Origin: Gonocerus acuteangulatus
Taxonomy: Eukaryota > Arthropoda > Insecta > Hemiptera > Coreidae
DNA length: 64,000 nt
NCBI GenBank assembly: GCA_946811695.1
Contig: OX328131.1
Span: 9,663,152 to 9,727,151 of the forward strand
Direction: 5' to 3'
In this document: piece after piece, positions 10,684 through 24,200 of the stretch
Position numbering within the stretch: position 1 is the first letter of the stretch
Layout: every line of letters starts with the position of its first letter
Notes under the pieces: model-generated
Told to the model about the DNA's origin: nothing
Database searches by the model: none
The model's input: only the letters and a program-made list of their open reading frames with translations
Made by a program: the position numbers and the translations under genes

Positions 10684-10699
<16 letters not shown>
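10531..10699 (+). mobile_element. tRNA-derived SINE, family 3
   Basis: The head GGTCTCCCGTGGTCTAATGG and the B-box-like GGTGGGTTCGATTCCC resemble a tRNA-Glu-type promoter. The body runs through CGGCAGGAATTTTATCATC and ends ATGCGCCGT followed by a 20-base poly(A). It lies in a (TA)n tract, so the target duplication cannot be resolved. Other copies: 19410 (minus), 25816, 36359 and 48490 (minus). Confidence 0.85.
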
Positions 10700-10729
<30 letters not shown>

Positions 10730-10731
<2 letters not shown>

Positions 10732-11310
10732 AATTTGGGCCACCTATATTTTCGTGATCTATAGGATCTGAAACGTGAAAGTTTCTAGTCGGCACTTCCG
10801 GATTGCGTCATGAGGTCACCTCATAAGCGGGTTCTCCCTATGGAGATAGGGAGTAACCGCGCTAATAATGAGTTACAAAAACATTTGTTCCACTTTTCTC
10901 AAAAACGGTTACAGATATCGCCTTGAAAATGGTTTCATTCGTTTTCCTATGTTATGAAACCTATAAGACAAGTACCTGCAAGCATATGAACTCAAAAACG
11001 TAAGCGTAACATTTTTTTTTTGCGCGAATTTCCCCCCTAACACCATCTTCCAGGGGGCGGATTATGCTGGTTAACGAACTTTACCTTTCAAATTAGATGA
11101 AAGATTTTTGTGCCAAATTTAAAAAAATCGGACCATTTTTGAGCTTGCCAGAGAGCGAACAAACCAACATATATATATATGTGTTTGTGTATATTTGTGG
11201 GGTCTGAAAAGAGAAAGTTTCTAGTCGGCACTTCCGGATTGCGTCGTGAGGTCAACCTCATAAGCAGGCAGGTTTCCTCCCAATGGAGGGAGGGAGGAAC
11301 GGCGCTAAAA
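10730..11310. repeat. Two copies of a GTCGGCACTTCCGGATTGCG repeat
   Basis: The block GTCGGCACTTCCGGATTGCG, GAGGTCA..CTCATAAGC, then a small GGAG/CTCC hairpin and GCGCTAA, occurs at 10777-10868 and 11217-11305, again at 29760-29845, and on the minus strand at 18762-18870. Unclassified non-coding element. Confidence 0.55.
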
Positions 11311-11519
11311 CATATCTGTAAACTAACTAGTTTTATTTATCAGTTGTTTTCCACCTAAATTTCCAATTACATTATTAAATTGAGATCATCTTAGTTCCAC
11401 ATCATTTACTAGCAAAATTTTACAACTTTTTTTGTTGGAGTAGTGGTTCACACAAATCTCTTGCTAACTGCAATTTTTTTTTTATTAATATCAGATTTTT
11501 GAATAGTTATTGCGGTTTG

Positions 11520-11785
11520 AAGGACACCATCAGCATCCCCAATGAGAACACTTCTTGGTAATGCCCGCAAAAATAGTAGGTGTTTCCAAATGACATCTTG
11601 GAAACATAAATTTTTAAGTACATTTATTATTGACAACAAATTTTAACCTGTATGGGTTAAACTGCTGTTACTGGTAACCTATAGATAACGTGTTATCTCT
11701 ACGTTATCTGTTTCTTGACACTGGTCCGGAGCGCCCTAATGTCCAGAAACATTATACTTTGATTACTTATCAATTGAATGTAGCT
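11520..11785 (+). repeat. Repeat copy without SINE (empty-site reference)
   Basis: This stretch matches 43030-43130 joined to 43368-43500, including GACATCTTGG, TTTATTATTG and CACTGGTCCGGAGCGCCC. It has only one AAGTACATTTA where the 43-kb copy has a family-1 SINE between two AACGTACATTTA repeats. It is therefore an empty-site paralogue. No gene is recognised in it. Confidence 0.75.
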
Positions 11786-12212
11786 AATGAGGTTGCACTC
11801 ATAAATTAATTTTTGAAAAATGTCTCCAAATCCTCATCGATTCCATCTGCTACATACCAAAAATGAACTAAGTTAAAATTAGTATAAATATATGAGTTAA
11901 CTCATTTCATTTATCATTCATCTTAAGATATATGTACAAAAGGGTAATATTATTTATTTTGTTTGTTGGTTATGATGAAGGCGAAGACTGTAAGAGTTTG
12001 TAAAGGCCGTGTGTGCTAAGGTTATCTTGGAGAGAGTTAGATGTTACACCATTCCCAGAGCTATCTGGGTCTAGGTACGGCCAGGGTCTCTTCAGCCTAC
12101 TTGCTGCTTTTAGATACAACCGACACTAAAAACACATTGAATACATAGCGTATTCACAGTTTTATACACCATGCTTCCTGACAAACCCAAGACAAACCTT
12201 CCGCCATGTTGA
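11786..12212. other. Intergenic stretch
   Basis: 11776-11900 is a diverged copy of the terminal region of the large foldback at 33605 (GCTAATGAGGTTGCACTCAT, then TTTTTGAAAAAT, then ACCAAAAATGA). The remainder to 12212 shows nothing recognisable. Confidence 0.5.
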
Positions 12213-12548
12213 CGATGGTTAGCTCAGTGGTAGAGCACTCGACTAATGAACTGGAGGACCAGGTTCAAAACCCGAGCGCGCACACTAAAGATTTTTTCTT
12301 CTAGTACCGTCGTTCGAGGGTTGGATTTGGGGTCCCAGATCGTCCCTAGGCTTACCCAGCCTTTAATTAATAATGGGTACCTTGGGTGCTAATGACTCTA
12401 GCAGTCGAAGCAGCCAAGGGGAAAATCAGGCGGCTGGAGCATAGTGTTGACCATACTATCTCCCTAGTGTGCCGTACGGTCAAGAATCAGATACCTCTAC
12501 AGTATCTGCCCCTCTGGGCCCTTGTGGCCTGTTACGGGACTGATGTTT
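12213..12548 (+). mobile_element. tRNA-derived SINE, family 2
   Basis: The head GGTTAGCTCAGTGGTAGAGC is a near-canonical A box and CCAGGTTCAAAACCC serves as the B box. The body carries GGTCCCAGATCGTCCCTAGG, TTAATAATGGGTACC, CTAGCAGTCGAAGCAGCC and the ending CCTGTTACGGGACTGAT. Other copies are at 33137 and 54118, with truncated ones at 2080, 16150 and 24548 (minus). Not a functional tRNA: the acceptor ends do not pair. Confidence 0.85.
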
Positions 12549-13090
12549 TTTATTTAACGGGTCGTAAAGGGTTTCAACAAATTGAGAATCATGAATTTTA
12601 AAAATATATGAACCGTGGCGAGCTATGAAAATCTTACTACTACGAAACAATGCAAAATGTATGTTATATAGCATACATTACCTTGTATCTGAAGGCATAG
12701 CTTTAGGCTATAGCAGAGACTTCAATAATGCTCTTGATTGTTCAAAAACGTCACAACTTCTTAATTACACTCTAGCAATCAAGAGAGACACTGCCAGAAT
12801 GAGTATAAGTAATGGACTAGATTCTATATGGTAAAAACTGAAGATCGACCGGGTGGAGAAGCCTTTTGATTTAGATCAAGGAAATTTTTGTTATGTTAGT
12901 ATTTTATATTACTACAAAACAGTAAGATATATTTTCATAATTTAAGATTTTTTCCAAATATATGAAATATTCCAAAATAAATGTGTTTAAAAATATTCTT
13001 TTAATTTTTATATTTTCCCACCATTCATTTTAACTTTCACCCTGTACTTTATTTAAATTGAACGCATTTATGTTGGAGATATCACAACAA
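12549..13090. other. Downstream intergenic region of PRPF3, no gene recognised
   Basis: AT-rich sequence with short frames only; no motif, repeat family or exon seen. Confidence 0.5.
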
Positions 13091-13345
13091 TATATATTTG
13101 TATGTTCGCTCTCTCAGAAGCTCAAAAATGGGCCAATTTTGATTAAATTTGGTACAAAAATACTACCGGAACACTGTTTTATGGGCAAAATTTGTGCGAA
13201 AAAAATTCTTGCGCTTACGGATTTTTGTTAATTGGCTTCCAGGTACACTTTTTATAGGTTCTGGAATGCAGGAAAACGAATCAAACCATTTTCATAATGT
13301 GTTTCACTGTAATATAAAATGTAATCTTTATTTCTAGATGTACTT
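13090..13345 (-). repeat. Interspersed repeat fragment (CCATTTTTGAGC family)
   Basis: On the minus strand it has AAAATTGGCCCATTTTTGAGC-like sequence next to GAGAGCGAACATAC, matching 10380-10440 in reverse. Includes CGTAAGCGCAAGAATTTTTT. Non-coding. Confidence 0.55.
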
Positions 13346-13513
13346 CAGATACAAAAATTTAATATTAGCCATTGATTTCTCAGAGAATCACACAAATAAA
13401 TTTATCCATGGGACGAATAAAGAAATAAACCACAATTTTATTTAACTAAATTATTCACATATTTACAAGTCAAAATATTTCATAAATAATAGATTAAATG
13501 ATGGTGTAACAAT

Positions 13514-13519
13514 TTTATT
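13514..13519 (-). terminator. Poly(A) signal of PRPF3
   Basis: AATAAA on the minus strand about 40 bp past the PRPF3 stop codon, with another at about 13435-13445. This fits a very short 3' UTR. Confidence 0.5.
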
Positions 13520-13558
13520 TAACTGAATAACAAAAGATTATATCTCTAAATGTATAAG

Positions 13559-13708
13559 TTATTTTTCTTCGGCTTCGAGGACTGTTCCACTATAGGCAAG
13601 GTCCCAGTAGTGTTCTACTCCATGTTTCCGGAGTTGCTCTCTGGCGAGTTTCTCTGTGGCGCACACTTTGAACTTCATTTCTCCGAAATGCCGAGTCGGA
13701 GTCATACC
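13559..13708 (-). CDS. PRPF3: PRPF3 exon 12 (terminal)
   Basis: 49 codons plus TAA (13559-13561). The acceptor TTTGCAG is followed by [16 protein letters not shown], then [17 protein letters not shown] and the acidic end EAEEK. Matches the end of the Prp3 C-terminal domain. Phase 0 entry from exon 11. Confidence 0.96.
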   Translation of the reverse strand, partial: GMTPTRHFGEMKFKVCATEKLAREQLRKHGVEHYWDLAYSGTVLEAEEK

Positions 13709-16700
13709 CTGCAAACATTTACCATGGCAAGTAAAAGCTGAAATTTGTTCAAACAATTTTTTTTTTTTTTTTTTTTAATATTTAACTTGATTCTTTTTGT
13801 AAATTTTGAGAATATAACGTAGGTTCTTATGTTGCATTATCAAGTACTCATCTGTTTGTTACCTAATCCTACTCTTGCTTCAAAATAGTTATCACATAAC
13901 TTTTAGTAAACAAAAATATTAAGTAATAACCTTCAGAATTTTTTTTTTTACTTCATATGATGTATATATGTGTACAGATGTTTACATGTCACATTTGTCC
14001 TATACCGCTCAGCAGTCGGAATTCTTACGTGACGCATGTGTCCCGTACCAAGCTTATGACAAACCACTGAAATTTCGTGCCAAAGCCAACCTGTTAACCT
14101 TTTTGATGCGACGTGGGCTAGCTGCCTACTCCCTCTCCTAGAGCGGCCGTACGCACCCGTATTTTTTTTTTACTTAGGCGTTCTTTACTAATCATCGTTT
14201 TCATGTTTATCTTACATGAACGGCGACGTTTATTACTTGAAACGATTTATTTACTACAATTTAGGAGCACAGTAAACCTACAATAACCATTTAAAACAAA
14301 GTTTACTTACTTTTCTTCCCTACATTTCTCTTTCTATTTCATTCCCCAAACCACTGCTTTTTTTAGACGGGATTTTAAATGTAGCAATGAACATGTTTTT
14401 TTATTTCTTATTAAAATAAGCTACTCCTTTATTATTTTCAGTTTCACTAAAGAATGCCCTAAGAACATTTTTACCGTACATACATCTCACAGACGCATGT
14501 TACTTATAACGTTCAAAATTTTTATGTTACCAGTTAAGGGTTAAACCAGCAATTATCCCCCATCCCTGCTAGAGCACTCTATACACGCTCAAGGCTAAAG
14601 AGGGCCCGCAATCAAGAGATGCAGCTGTGGCGAGAATACTCGGGCGTCGCCCTTTGAGGAACATCTTTCTCCGGCGAGTATTCTCGGGCGTCGCATCAAA
14701 TGGGTTAAATAACACAGCCACAAACAAAAAAAGTCCGGACCCAGAGAGCAGACAATGTTTACTATATGTTTTTGGGGTCACTAAATCCGAAACTGAGGTC
14801 AGAAAAAACCCTGCACTTTTTTTTTAAGCCCCCACCCCAAAAAAAAATCATAATTTAGGATATTTTACACTATAATATTTGTATTCAATTTGTTAACCAA
14901 AATAAACGACTATTCCCTGTGTACTGCCTTTTAGTGCTTAAAAATACTAATTTGTTGAGACCTCAACAAACTCGATTGGTCCATTTGGGGCAAAGTTGCA
15001 GCCCTTTAAGCCCAATGTAAAGTGTACGAACTTTTGCTTATGTCTAAAAGTTCTATAATATCACAGCTCTCAAGAAACTTTTCTTTAGCCATATTAAAAT
15101 GATTTGTGATGGAAGTCACAATTTTTATGTCACACGAACACAGTCATTCACTGGCAGCAATTATCTTCACTAATTATTCTTTTATTTTATCATAAAATAA
15201 GTTAATACTACGAATTGTAATAATACAAAGAACGGAGGAGAGGAACGTAGAAATAAAAGTACAAACCTCCCAAACAAGAGCACAGCTGTTTGGACTCTCT
15301 TTCCCATCGGAATCTTTAATTGCGTCTTCTTCCCATTTTATACGCTGCAACATAAGCCTGAAAATCAATCAGAATTAGACATATCTATTATCCGCCTGCA
15401 AAGATTTATCAATGCGCCATATCTACAAAACACCAACTTATGTATTTTCACATATCGTCGATACAAATACAAAGTATCGAATATGAAAAGTGGTTTGGTA
15501 CCTTATAGATGGCCTTATATAAATTTTGTTTTATGATATACTTTAATTAGACTTAATGCACAGTTGAATTTTTGTAATTGATAATTATTTTTCTTTAATT
15601 TTCGAGAGGTTGCCACAACGTACATCAGTACAACAGCTATCAGTATAGATTGAAAATGAAAAATGCGTTTTTTCATTTGCATTTGAATCAACGATATAAG
15701 CAGTAATGCTGAGATGTGTGTGGACCTTGGTCTGCATAAAATATATTTTAATTATTTATATTATATTATGTGTGTATATAAATATATATACCCCAGTATG
15801 AATACAACTTTAGAATAATATAATGTATTACAACAAACATAATTTCATTTTGAGTAATTACCATAAATATTGTATAGATACTACTCATTATAAACAGTCT
15901 TTGTATGGGTTTTTAACCCTTTTCCGACTGTGAGCTGATATATCAGCTCGTCAGAAGACGTGCACCAGGGACTGTGAGCTGATATATCAGCTTGTCAGAA
16001 GACGTGCACCAGGGACTGTGAGCTGATATATCAGCTCGTCAGAAGACGTGCACCAGGGACTGTGAGCTGATATACCAGCTCTTCAGAAGACATGCCCTGG
16101 GGACTATGAGCTGATATATAATCTCAGCCTCTTTTGTTGAATTCGGCCTCCCTGGCAGTCCCTAGGCCAACCCATCCTTTAATTGATTTAATAATGGGTA
16201 CCTTGGTTGGTGCTAATGACTCTAGCAGTCGAAGCAGCCAAGGGGAAAATCAGGCGGCCGGAGCATAGTACTGACCACACTATCTCCCTAGTGTGCCGTA
16301 TGGTCATGAATCAGATACCTCTCTAGTATCTGCCCCTCAGGGCCCTCGTGGCCTGTTATGGGACTGATTTTTTTTCTTTTTTTTTTCTTTAGCATTTGAA
16401 GACTGTAAGCTGATTTTTTAGCTTTGACCCTAAAGTCTTCTAGCTAATCTCAGGACATAATCCAGTATTAAACCTAAAGAACTTCGAGAAGTTTAATTTG
16501 AAAGAAAATTCCATCTATTTTGATGCTTTTGTCATAATTCCGTTACTATCGAAGGTTCAGTATTTTTTTATTTTATTTTATTTTTTTTTTACGGCGCATA
16601 GGTTCAGTATTTTACACAGTTTGCATAGCAAAATATTAAGAACTTGACTGAAAAATGAAAATACTGGATTGCATTTATCAGAGACACTAAAAGCATGGAA

Positions 16701-18211
16701 ATAGATTTTTTTTAAACCAAAATTACAGTTAATATAGATGGCACATAAATTTACAAGAAAACCTCCAGTACGTAAGTATTTATTAAAATAAAGTGTATTC
16801 GTTTCAGCAATGAAAAAAGGAAATGCCTTATGTGAAAGCAGATCTAATTGTTAATCTCATTGTTCTTTTTGTTTGAGGAAATAATATTAGAAATTATAAA
16901 CATAGAAGTTAAGAAAACAGAAAAAAGGCAACTTTTAGGAACCGTATCCAAACAAAAAATGAAATGATAATGAGATGCAGGTAGTTAGCCGTTGATGTGA
17001 CAAGAAGTCAAGGAATGGTTGGGATTTGGCTAAGAGAAAACGTCAGATCGAATATTTCGGCAGCTTTCTTCAGCAACAAATGCCTGGGGCAGGGGTGCTC
17101 AAACTTGAACTGTTGGGGATCGACCTAAATATTGTTAGACTACGATAGATCGACTCTGAGAGGCTGCAAGTATCTGTGGTGCAGGATTGTCGTCTAGTTT
17201 TCATAATGTCAACATTTATATCGACGCCAACGAAGTCTTCATTGTTCCACCCATCATGCCGCCGACCATTGTTTCTAGAAAAGTTGGGAAGAATCTAAAA
17301 CTACGCTTTTCTATGATAAAAACAGTGTGTTTTTTTTTATAAATCAGACTTCTGTCTCCATCAGAGGGGTATTATGATAAAAGAAAGTGATGAGGGGGTT
17401 ATTCTGGCCTAATTCTGGATCGAATAAATTTTAGATGATTATTCAATTCATATTGTTTTAATGGAGGCCTGGTGGCTGTGAGCACTTAACACTCCGTGCC
17501 AAGGGTCGTGGGTTCGATTCCCACTAGGGGTGGTGGCTTTTCTTTAGAAAAAAGAATAGAGGAGAAGACACAAATTTAACTCATGGTCACATAACCTGGT
17601 AGCTTTGGTCTTCCTTCATTTCCTAGAAGCATTTATTGTAGAAGGCTACCAAAGAACATGCTGAAACGCTCAAAATATAGTCAACATTTTGAAAATCAAA
17701 ATAGTTAATTGTTTATAAATTGAAGTGTGTGTTTTGCTGGGGTGGGCGGCTTAGGGTCCTCCTCGGCTGTCATGCACACCCAACTCAATCCTTATTCACA
17801 TTCATTTTTTCTCATACGTTAAGTTTTCCAATCCTTTTTCATTCAGACAAGCATAAATGGATTTAAAAAATATTTTTTCTCCTTTCTTTCGATTTAAATA
17901 GAGTATAATAAATTATTAAAAATAAATTTGAATTCTATAAAAATATTAGTAATGTTTCACTATGCGATATGTGCTGAAGGAAAATAGAAGTACATATGTA
18001 TTGCACTCTTAAGAAAAATATTTTTTGTCTTGTTTTAGATTTTCAACTGATTACAATATTTATTTTTTTTTTGTGCAGCTTCTAAGCCTTTAGCACCTTG
18101 AAGTATTCTTGATTTTCACTTTGCAGTCAATCGTCCAATTGTCATTCAAACGATGAATTTAACTTATTTCTTAAAGTAGAAGGTTTCTCAAAATAAATAC
18201 AATTTAAAAAA

Positions 18212-18260
<49 letters not shown>

Positions 18261-21200
18261 TAATTTAAATATGACTTAAAGAAATATTAACATAGCATGA
18301 ACAAGTTTTACTAAAATTGCAACACAAAATAATTTCACTAGATGTAAGGAGATTTTCATGTTGGAAGCTAAAAAAGCGTTGTTATCTTGTGGCGTTGCAA
18401 GTTTAGCAAAACTTCATAAATATAGTAGCTTAAAATATAGTAACAAACAAATAAAAAACCTTGAAATGGCTACCTACATCTCCAGACCTCGTTAGATTAC
18501 TTAGAGAGACATTGCTCTAACTTTCAACCTACAAATAAGATGGGGTTGAGAGTAAATGTGTCAAAAATCAGATAATGGAGAATTAGGATCAGTGGAGACG
18601 TATTAAGATGGAGATATTTCAGTAAAGTTAGCATTAAAATCAGATGAAATTCATTTAAGTAAAAAAAAAAGTAACATTTTGGGAGAGTCTGCCAAATTTG
18701 TGTAAGATGAGATGAAGAAAATTGACAAGGAATTCAAAAAGAATTACCAATTACAATAGATTTTAGCGCGGTTCCTCCATGCTAAGAGGAACCCCTTTTA
18801 AGAGGTTGACTTTATGACACTATCCGGAAGGGCCTAAAGATCACGAACGTTACGGTGGTTCAAATTTGTGGGTTTGTCTGTGTGTGTGTATATACACACA
18901 GTGTCCCGATTTTAAATGGCAAAACTTCAGGAGCGTGTAGTGGACCAAAAAACTACCACAAAAAGTCCTTTAGAAATTTGCTTGTTTTTGCTTTGTTTTG
19001 GAGAAAATCGCAAAATAAGAAACAAAAGAAGTTTTCATTTTTGTACTTACTTATATTAATTTTCAATGGAAAAAAAAAATTGTCTTTGTGAATTATTTGA
19101 AGAAACCAATTACTAAAATTCAATCTCTTGATGCTGATCTAGTGTTCGTGTACGGATTCTGCAACGGCAATGCTTTAGAAGCCGGGCGAGAGTTTGGGCT
19201 CCGATTCACAAATAGAAGAGTTCTTAATTGACAAGTCTTTTAGTTAACTTTTAATAAACTACGAGCTAATAGAAAACTCGCACTAACCAATATTTTTTTA
19301 ATTTGGGAATTAAACTGTACTGCAATGATCTTATCTCTGTTACCTGAACGTGTGACTAATTCTCTGTAGGTGAACTCAAGATTGATTACCTAGAGGTATG
19401 TTGTTTTTCTCTTTTGCACGGCGCACCGACATCCATGGTGCAGCCAGGAATTTTCCCAAAGGGCCCTGAAATGAGAAAAATCACTGCTGCCGGAGGGACT
19501 CAAACTTCCATCTCCCGCATGAAAATATGAGGGCATTAGCCACGAGGAGACCCACCAACAAGTTTTAGTGATTCTATAGCTATTGGTTGCTTCTGCCTAA
19601 ATACTGTTTATCGAGGGATGACAGTCTCCACTGATTCTATATCAATGAACTACTTACCTATTGTATTTACTCTGCTGTTTGGGGCCGCCTTCGACAATAA
19701 CAACATTACAATCCTTATACATTATTACGGCACCAGTCATGAACAACTGTTTGCAATTCATTTCCACTTTGAATTTTTTAGTCATATTAGTCAAATCTTT
19801 GACTCTGAAATAAAAAAAAAAATATCATATATTAAATCAATAGACTTCAAACTGTTTGACAAATTATTAGTTTAAGTCGAAAGAATAATATAAAATGTGA
19901 AAAGCAATGTTTGGAAATAATACCAGAACTGGAAGGAGTTCACCATCATTGAGGATAATGAGAAAGATAAAATTTACCTAAAAACTGATACATGAACACC
20001 AAGAGTAGTGTCTTCTTCGAGTTTTCTTCTCCGTTTTTCCCTCCGCTGTTCCGTGTTGAGTCTACGAGCAGCGTTTGCTTCTTCATGCTGTTTTGCTCTT
20101 TTTGCCATCTGAGCTCTAACGTGAGCTTCCATTTTCGTCGGATCTTGTACAGCTTCAGTTCCAAGTGCTCGCATCAAATTAGAAATTCGCAACTGAAATC
20201 AGAAATGCGTGATATCTTGACTGTTTCTATTCTTAAGCGCTAAGGAATAATTGTAGTTTTAATAATAACGTACCTTTGGTTCTGGAGGTGCAATAAGCCC
20301 AAGGCGGATTTTCTCCTGTTCTTCCTTCCACGCTTCTCTTCTATTCTGCCTCCTGAGTTTCTTTCTTTCTTTCTTTGTCAGAAATACAGGCAAGAAAACG
20401 GGTTTTGATGGGAGTGCTAATGAAAATAACAGGAATAATTAACACACAACATAATGTAATCAGTAAATACTAATTAGATGTTTTAATGTTCATTTTAACA
20501 GTGTTTCCCACCTGTGATACTTTGTGTGATTTATCAGCAGAATATGTCCACCGGAACAATTTAGGAGAAATTCATGCAAAAAAAAAAATCGTAATATGCT
20601 CACGTTTTAGAGTCACTAAGCTTCAAGATACATGCGTTTAATAAGTAATTGAATGTGAGAAATCTAATGAAACTTTTCTAAGGCCATATCTACAACCGTT
20701 GTCGAGAAAAATGAAAAAAAAACTAAATTTTTCTTTGGATTTTTGTGTATACTCTTATATATCTCGAAACTGGTTGGGAAGGAAATCATAGTAAATGTAA
20801 AGTATCTATTCCAAAGATCTCTAGCAGGTCAAAAGCAAAACAATTTTAATTAAATTTGGTACAAAAATACTTTGTGTGATTTTCCAGCAGAATACGTCCA
20901 CCGGAACATGGTTTTGGTGAAAAATCATAATGAATACGTTTTAGTGTTACTAGGCTTCGAGGTACGCACATTTTATAAGTAATTGCATGTGAGGAATCTA
21001 ATGAAACTTTCCTATGGACATATCTATAAACGTTAAGAAAAATGAAAAAAACTAGATTTTTCATGGGATTTTCAGATATATTCTTATATATTTCAATACC
21101 GGTTGGAAATTCGTAGAAAATGTAAAGCATATATTTGAAAGCTTATTAAATTTCCTACAAATACGGTTCTTATGTCATTTTTGATAGAGCGATCTCATTT

Positions 21201-24200
21201 GGAGAAATCAGTGCTTAAATGGAGTACTTTCTGCTTAGAATACTGTCAGTTTTCTGTTGTTGCGTCGAGGATCTTGCTTCTCTTTGAGATTTTATTTTAC
21301 ATTTTTCATCAAAGATTAAGACAAAATGTTAACTGTTTCTATTCTAAGCTTTTCAAATGACACTAGGGATAAGAACAGAAACAGGCTAAGAAGACAAGAG
21401 TCGGACTTTTTGTGAATTGGAACAATTTAGCTTACTACCAAGCGGTATGCGAGCCGGAGAAGGTTGGGAAGCGCACATTTATAACATTAAAAGCAGAATA
21501 TAATTTTACTTTTAGATTTCTTACTTGGAGCTTTCATTTGAATGGGATGTTCTATGAGATGTGTAATGGACTCTTCCTTTATTTTTGGGTCTTCATCCTC
21601 GTTACCATACCTAAAACAATGTTAACAATTAAACCTGTTTCTTACTTTAGGAGTATGGAAAGATATTGAAAAATAATAATAAATGATTTATACAAAGGTG
21701 AACAACAGAAAATAATATAAGAATATAAGATACGAGAAATTTAATTACTAAGGAAAGATAAAACTTACGTATCATTTTGAAGGATTACCGAGTCCCACCA
21801 TTCGATGTGAGGAATATCAGTGGATGTTTGTTCTACTTTTGGAGCTATTTGAGCGAGTTTAGTTGCCGATGTTATTCCAGTCTTCTTCGCAATTTGGGAT
21901 ATTTCACTTTGGAGTTTCGATAACTGAGCCTAGGTGAAAAAAAATTCTCAGATAAAGTAGAAAAAATGATGTGGATCAAATAACTAAAAAAACAACAACA
22001 AATGAAGCTCAAGTGTTTCATTTGGATGAATAAAAAAAATATTGTACTTTAGATGTGAAATTTTCTTTAAAGAATTCTTAATGGACGATGGTCCCACATA
22101 TCAGGACCTTGGAAGAGTAAGGGCGATCTCGAAATCCAGATGTTGGGAAATCGAAATCAAAGTTCTAGAAGAGCTTCAGGATAGTAAGGGCAAATAGGTT
22201 TACTCTGTAGAATGCTGATTCATAAACCTGATTGAAAAAGTATACAAATGAAATTCAATGTTCTAATTTTAATTTATACGAATGATTTATGGATTACAAA
22301 ATGCTAAGAGGGAAGTTTCAGACCTGGGATTCACCCTTCAGAACCAGGGAAAACAATGCAAAGTGTCGTGTTATCTACATGTCTTTGACTAAAAAAAAAA
22401 TTACAAAAAAAGTCGATTTTTCAGATTCACCCTTTCTCTTCCAAGGTCCTGAATAGGAGCTACTGCAAAAAATACACAACATTCCTCAAATAACTTCTCA
22501 GGCAGAATGACAAAAATATACACGAAAAACTGATAATAATTTTGTCATCCATGTTAATTTTTTTAATATATAAATTTAAATAATTCATTGGGAATAGTTC
22601 CCTCAGAACTTACCACATGTGGAATTGAACTTATCCGGGTAATTGACACAAATTCCTGACCACTTGAACTAAAGATCGCTTATGAATTTCTAAATACTTC
22701 AAGTGATCTTTAGTTCAGAGCAGACATGCGTGCAGCCGCCAAGTCTATTCAATCGGAGTGCCGATTTGGTTGGCAATACTAGACAAAAGGGTGTAGCTGG
22801 TGGGTTAGGGGAGGAAAACTGCGAATGCAGTGCGTGGTGACCAGCCACACCATTTTGTTCTTAGCTTCTGATCCAGTAAACGCTTGTGTGTTGTGCTATT
22901 AGATTGGAAAATGACAAATATTGGATTGGAAAAGTGTAAGATAAAAGAATTGTATATAAATGTGCTCTTTAACTAAAAAAATAAATCCAGCTTTTGTTGG
23001 AGATATTTTGGAGATCTTGCAATTGAAGAGAACAACAAAAAATGTCAAACTGGCAGGAACTGCGTCATTTTAGCACGGTTGTCATCAGTACACTCAGCGC
23101 CACCGCTTGAAAATGCAGCCTCTAGTTCAGATTAATCAGGAATTTGTGTTGAATTTAAAAAAATATGAGGAAATGTTGCTCTGAATTTGCAAATATCTTA
23201 ATGAAGAAACATTCCATAATAGGAGCTGTATTAAAATATAATAAAGATTACCTTCATTCTCATTCTATCGGCCATTTGCTGGAATTTCCCAGGTTCATGA
23301 AACCTGAGAGATTTTCTATTTCGCACATTTGGTCTTGCTGATATTCTCGGGTCGAAGAACTTAGCTTCAGAGTTCTCTTCTGCAGGTTTCTCCTGTAGCT
23401 GTGCTTTGAATTCCTCTCTTTTCTTAGCTCGGATATTTGCCTACAAGTAAACATATTTATCGAATATCATGTGATATAAATCCTTATTTTCATAAATAGG
23501 AATTATCAAAATAGGTGAAAGGTATTAATGCTTCACTCATACTTTAACTATGTGCATTTACTCTCTACCCTAGACGTTTAACATTTTTTGGTGCATTCAG
23601 AGCAGAGTTAGGCATAATTATAATCATAATTACCATTACAACATAATCACAGGCTTTCGAGATGTGATTACGATTACAACATAATCACAGGCTTTCGAGA
23701 TGTGATTACGATTACAACCACAAACCCTGGAGATATGATTACGATTATAATTGTAATTACAAGAGTGATTACGATTACACTTGTAATCACACCCTTTACT
23801 CATAAAAAAAAAAAAAAACTCGCAATCACAACATTTTTCTGTAATTACACTCATAATCACAGCTGTTTCTGTAAGTACAGTCGTAAACACAGCTATTTCT
23901 GTGATTATGACTGTAATTAAAATTATTTTTTTGGTGATTACAACTGTAATCATAATCTTTCTGTGATTATGAACATAATCACAACCTTTCCATGATAATA
24001 AACGTAATCACGACTTCTTCTACAATTACCACAGTAATCCCAATGTCTTTTATTTTTTTTTTTATTTTATTTTTTTTATTATTAGTGGATTCTTACCGGT
24101 AATTACCGTAATACTAATGGATGAAAAAGTCTACACTCTTCATAACTTGTGCGTTGCACTACTATGCGCCTAGATTTTTTAGGTTATACAGGACAATATT

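Larger units (their letters stand above)
15358..19657 (-). other. PRPF3 intron 10 (4.3 kb)
   Basis: Contains the 44-bp array (15927-16125), a truncated family-2 SINE, a family-3 SINE tail, a repeat shared with 49108, a truncated family-1 SINE, a (TA)n tract and a minus-strand family-3 SINE. 17580-18200 and 18260-18760 are AT-rich with nothing recognised. Confidence 0.7.

Noticed and set aside
12213..12300. tRNA gene (A and B boxes present)
   Set aside because: The acceptor stem does not pair, a long SINE body follows, and many copies exist. The same reasoning covers all family-1 and family-3 heads.
13550..13741. Plus-strand frame over PRPF3 exon 12
   Set aside because: Antisense shadow of the terminal PRPF3 exon; the minus-strand translation matches Prp3.
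15927..16125. CRISPR array
   Set aside because: The 44-bp units are contiguous without unique spacers and lie in a eukaryotic intron.
23636..23953. Thr/Ile-rich membrane-like protein
   Set aside because: Comes from low-complexity GATTACGATTACAAC words; no conserved residues and similar frames on both strands.
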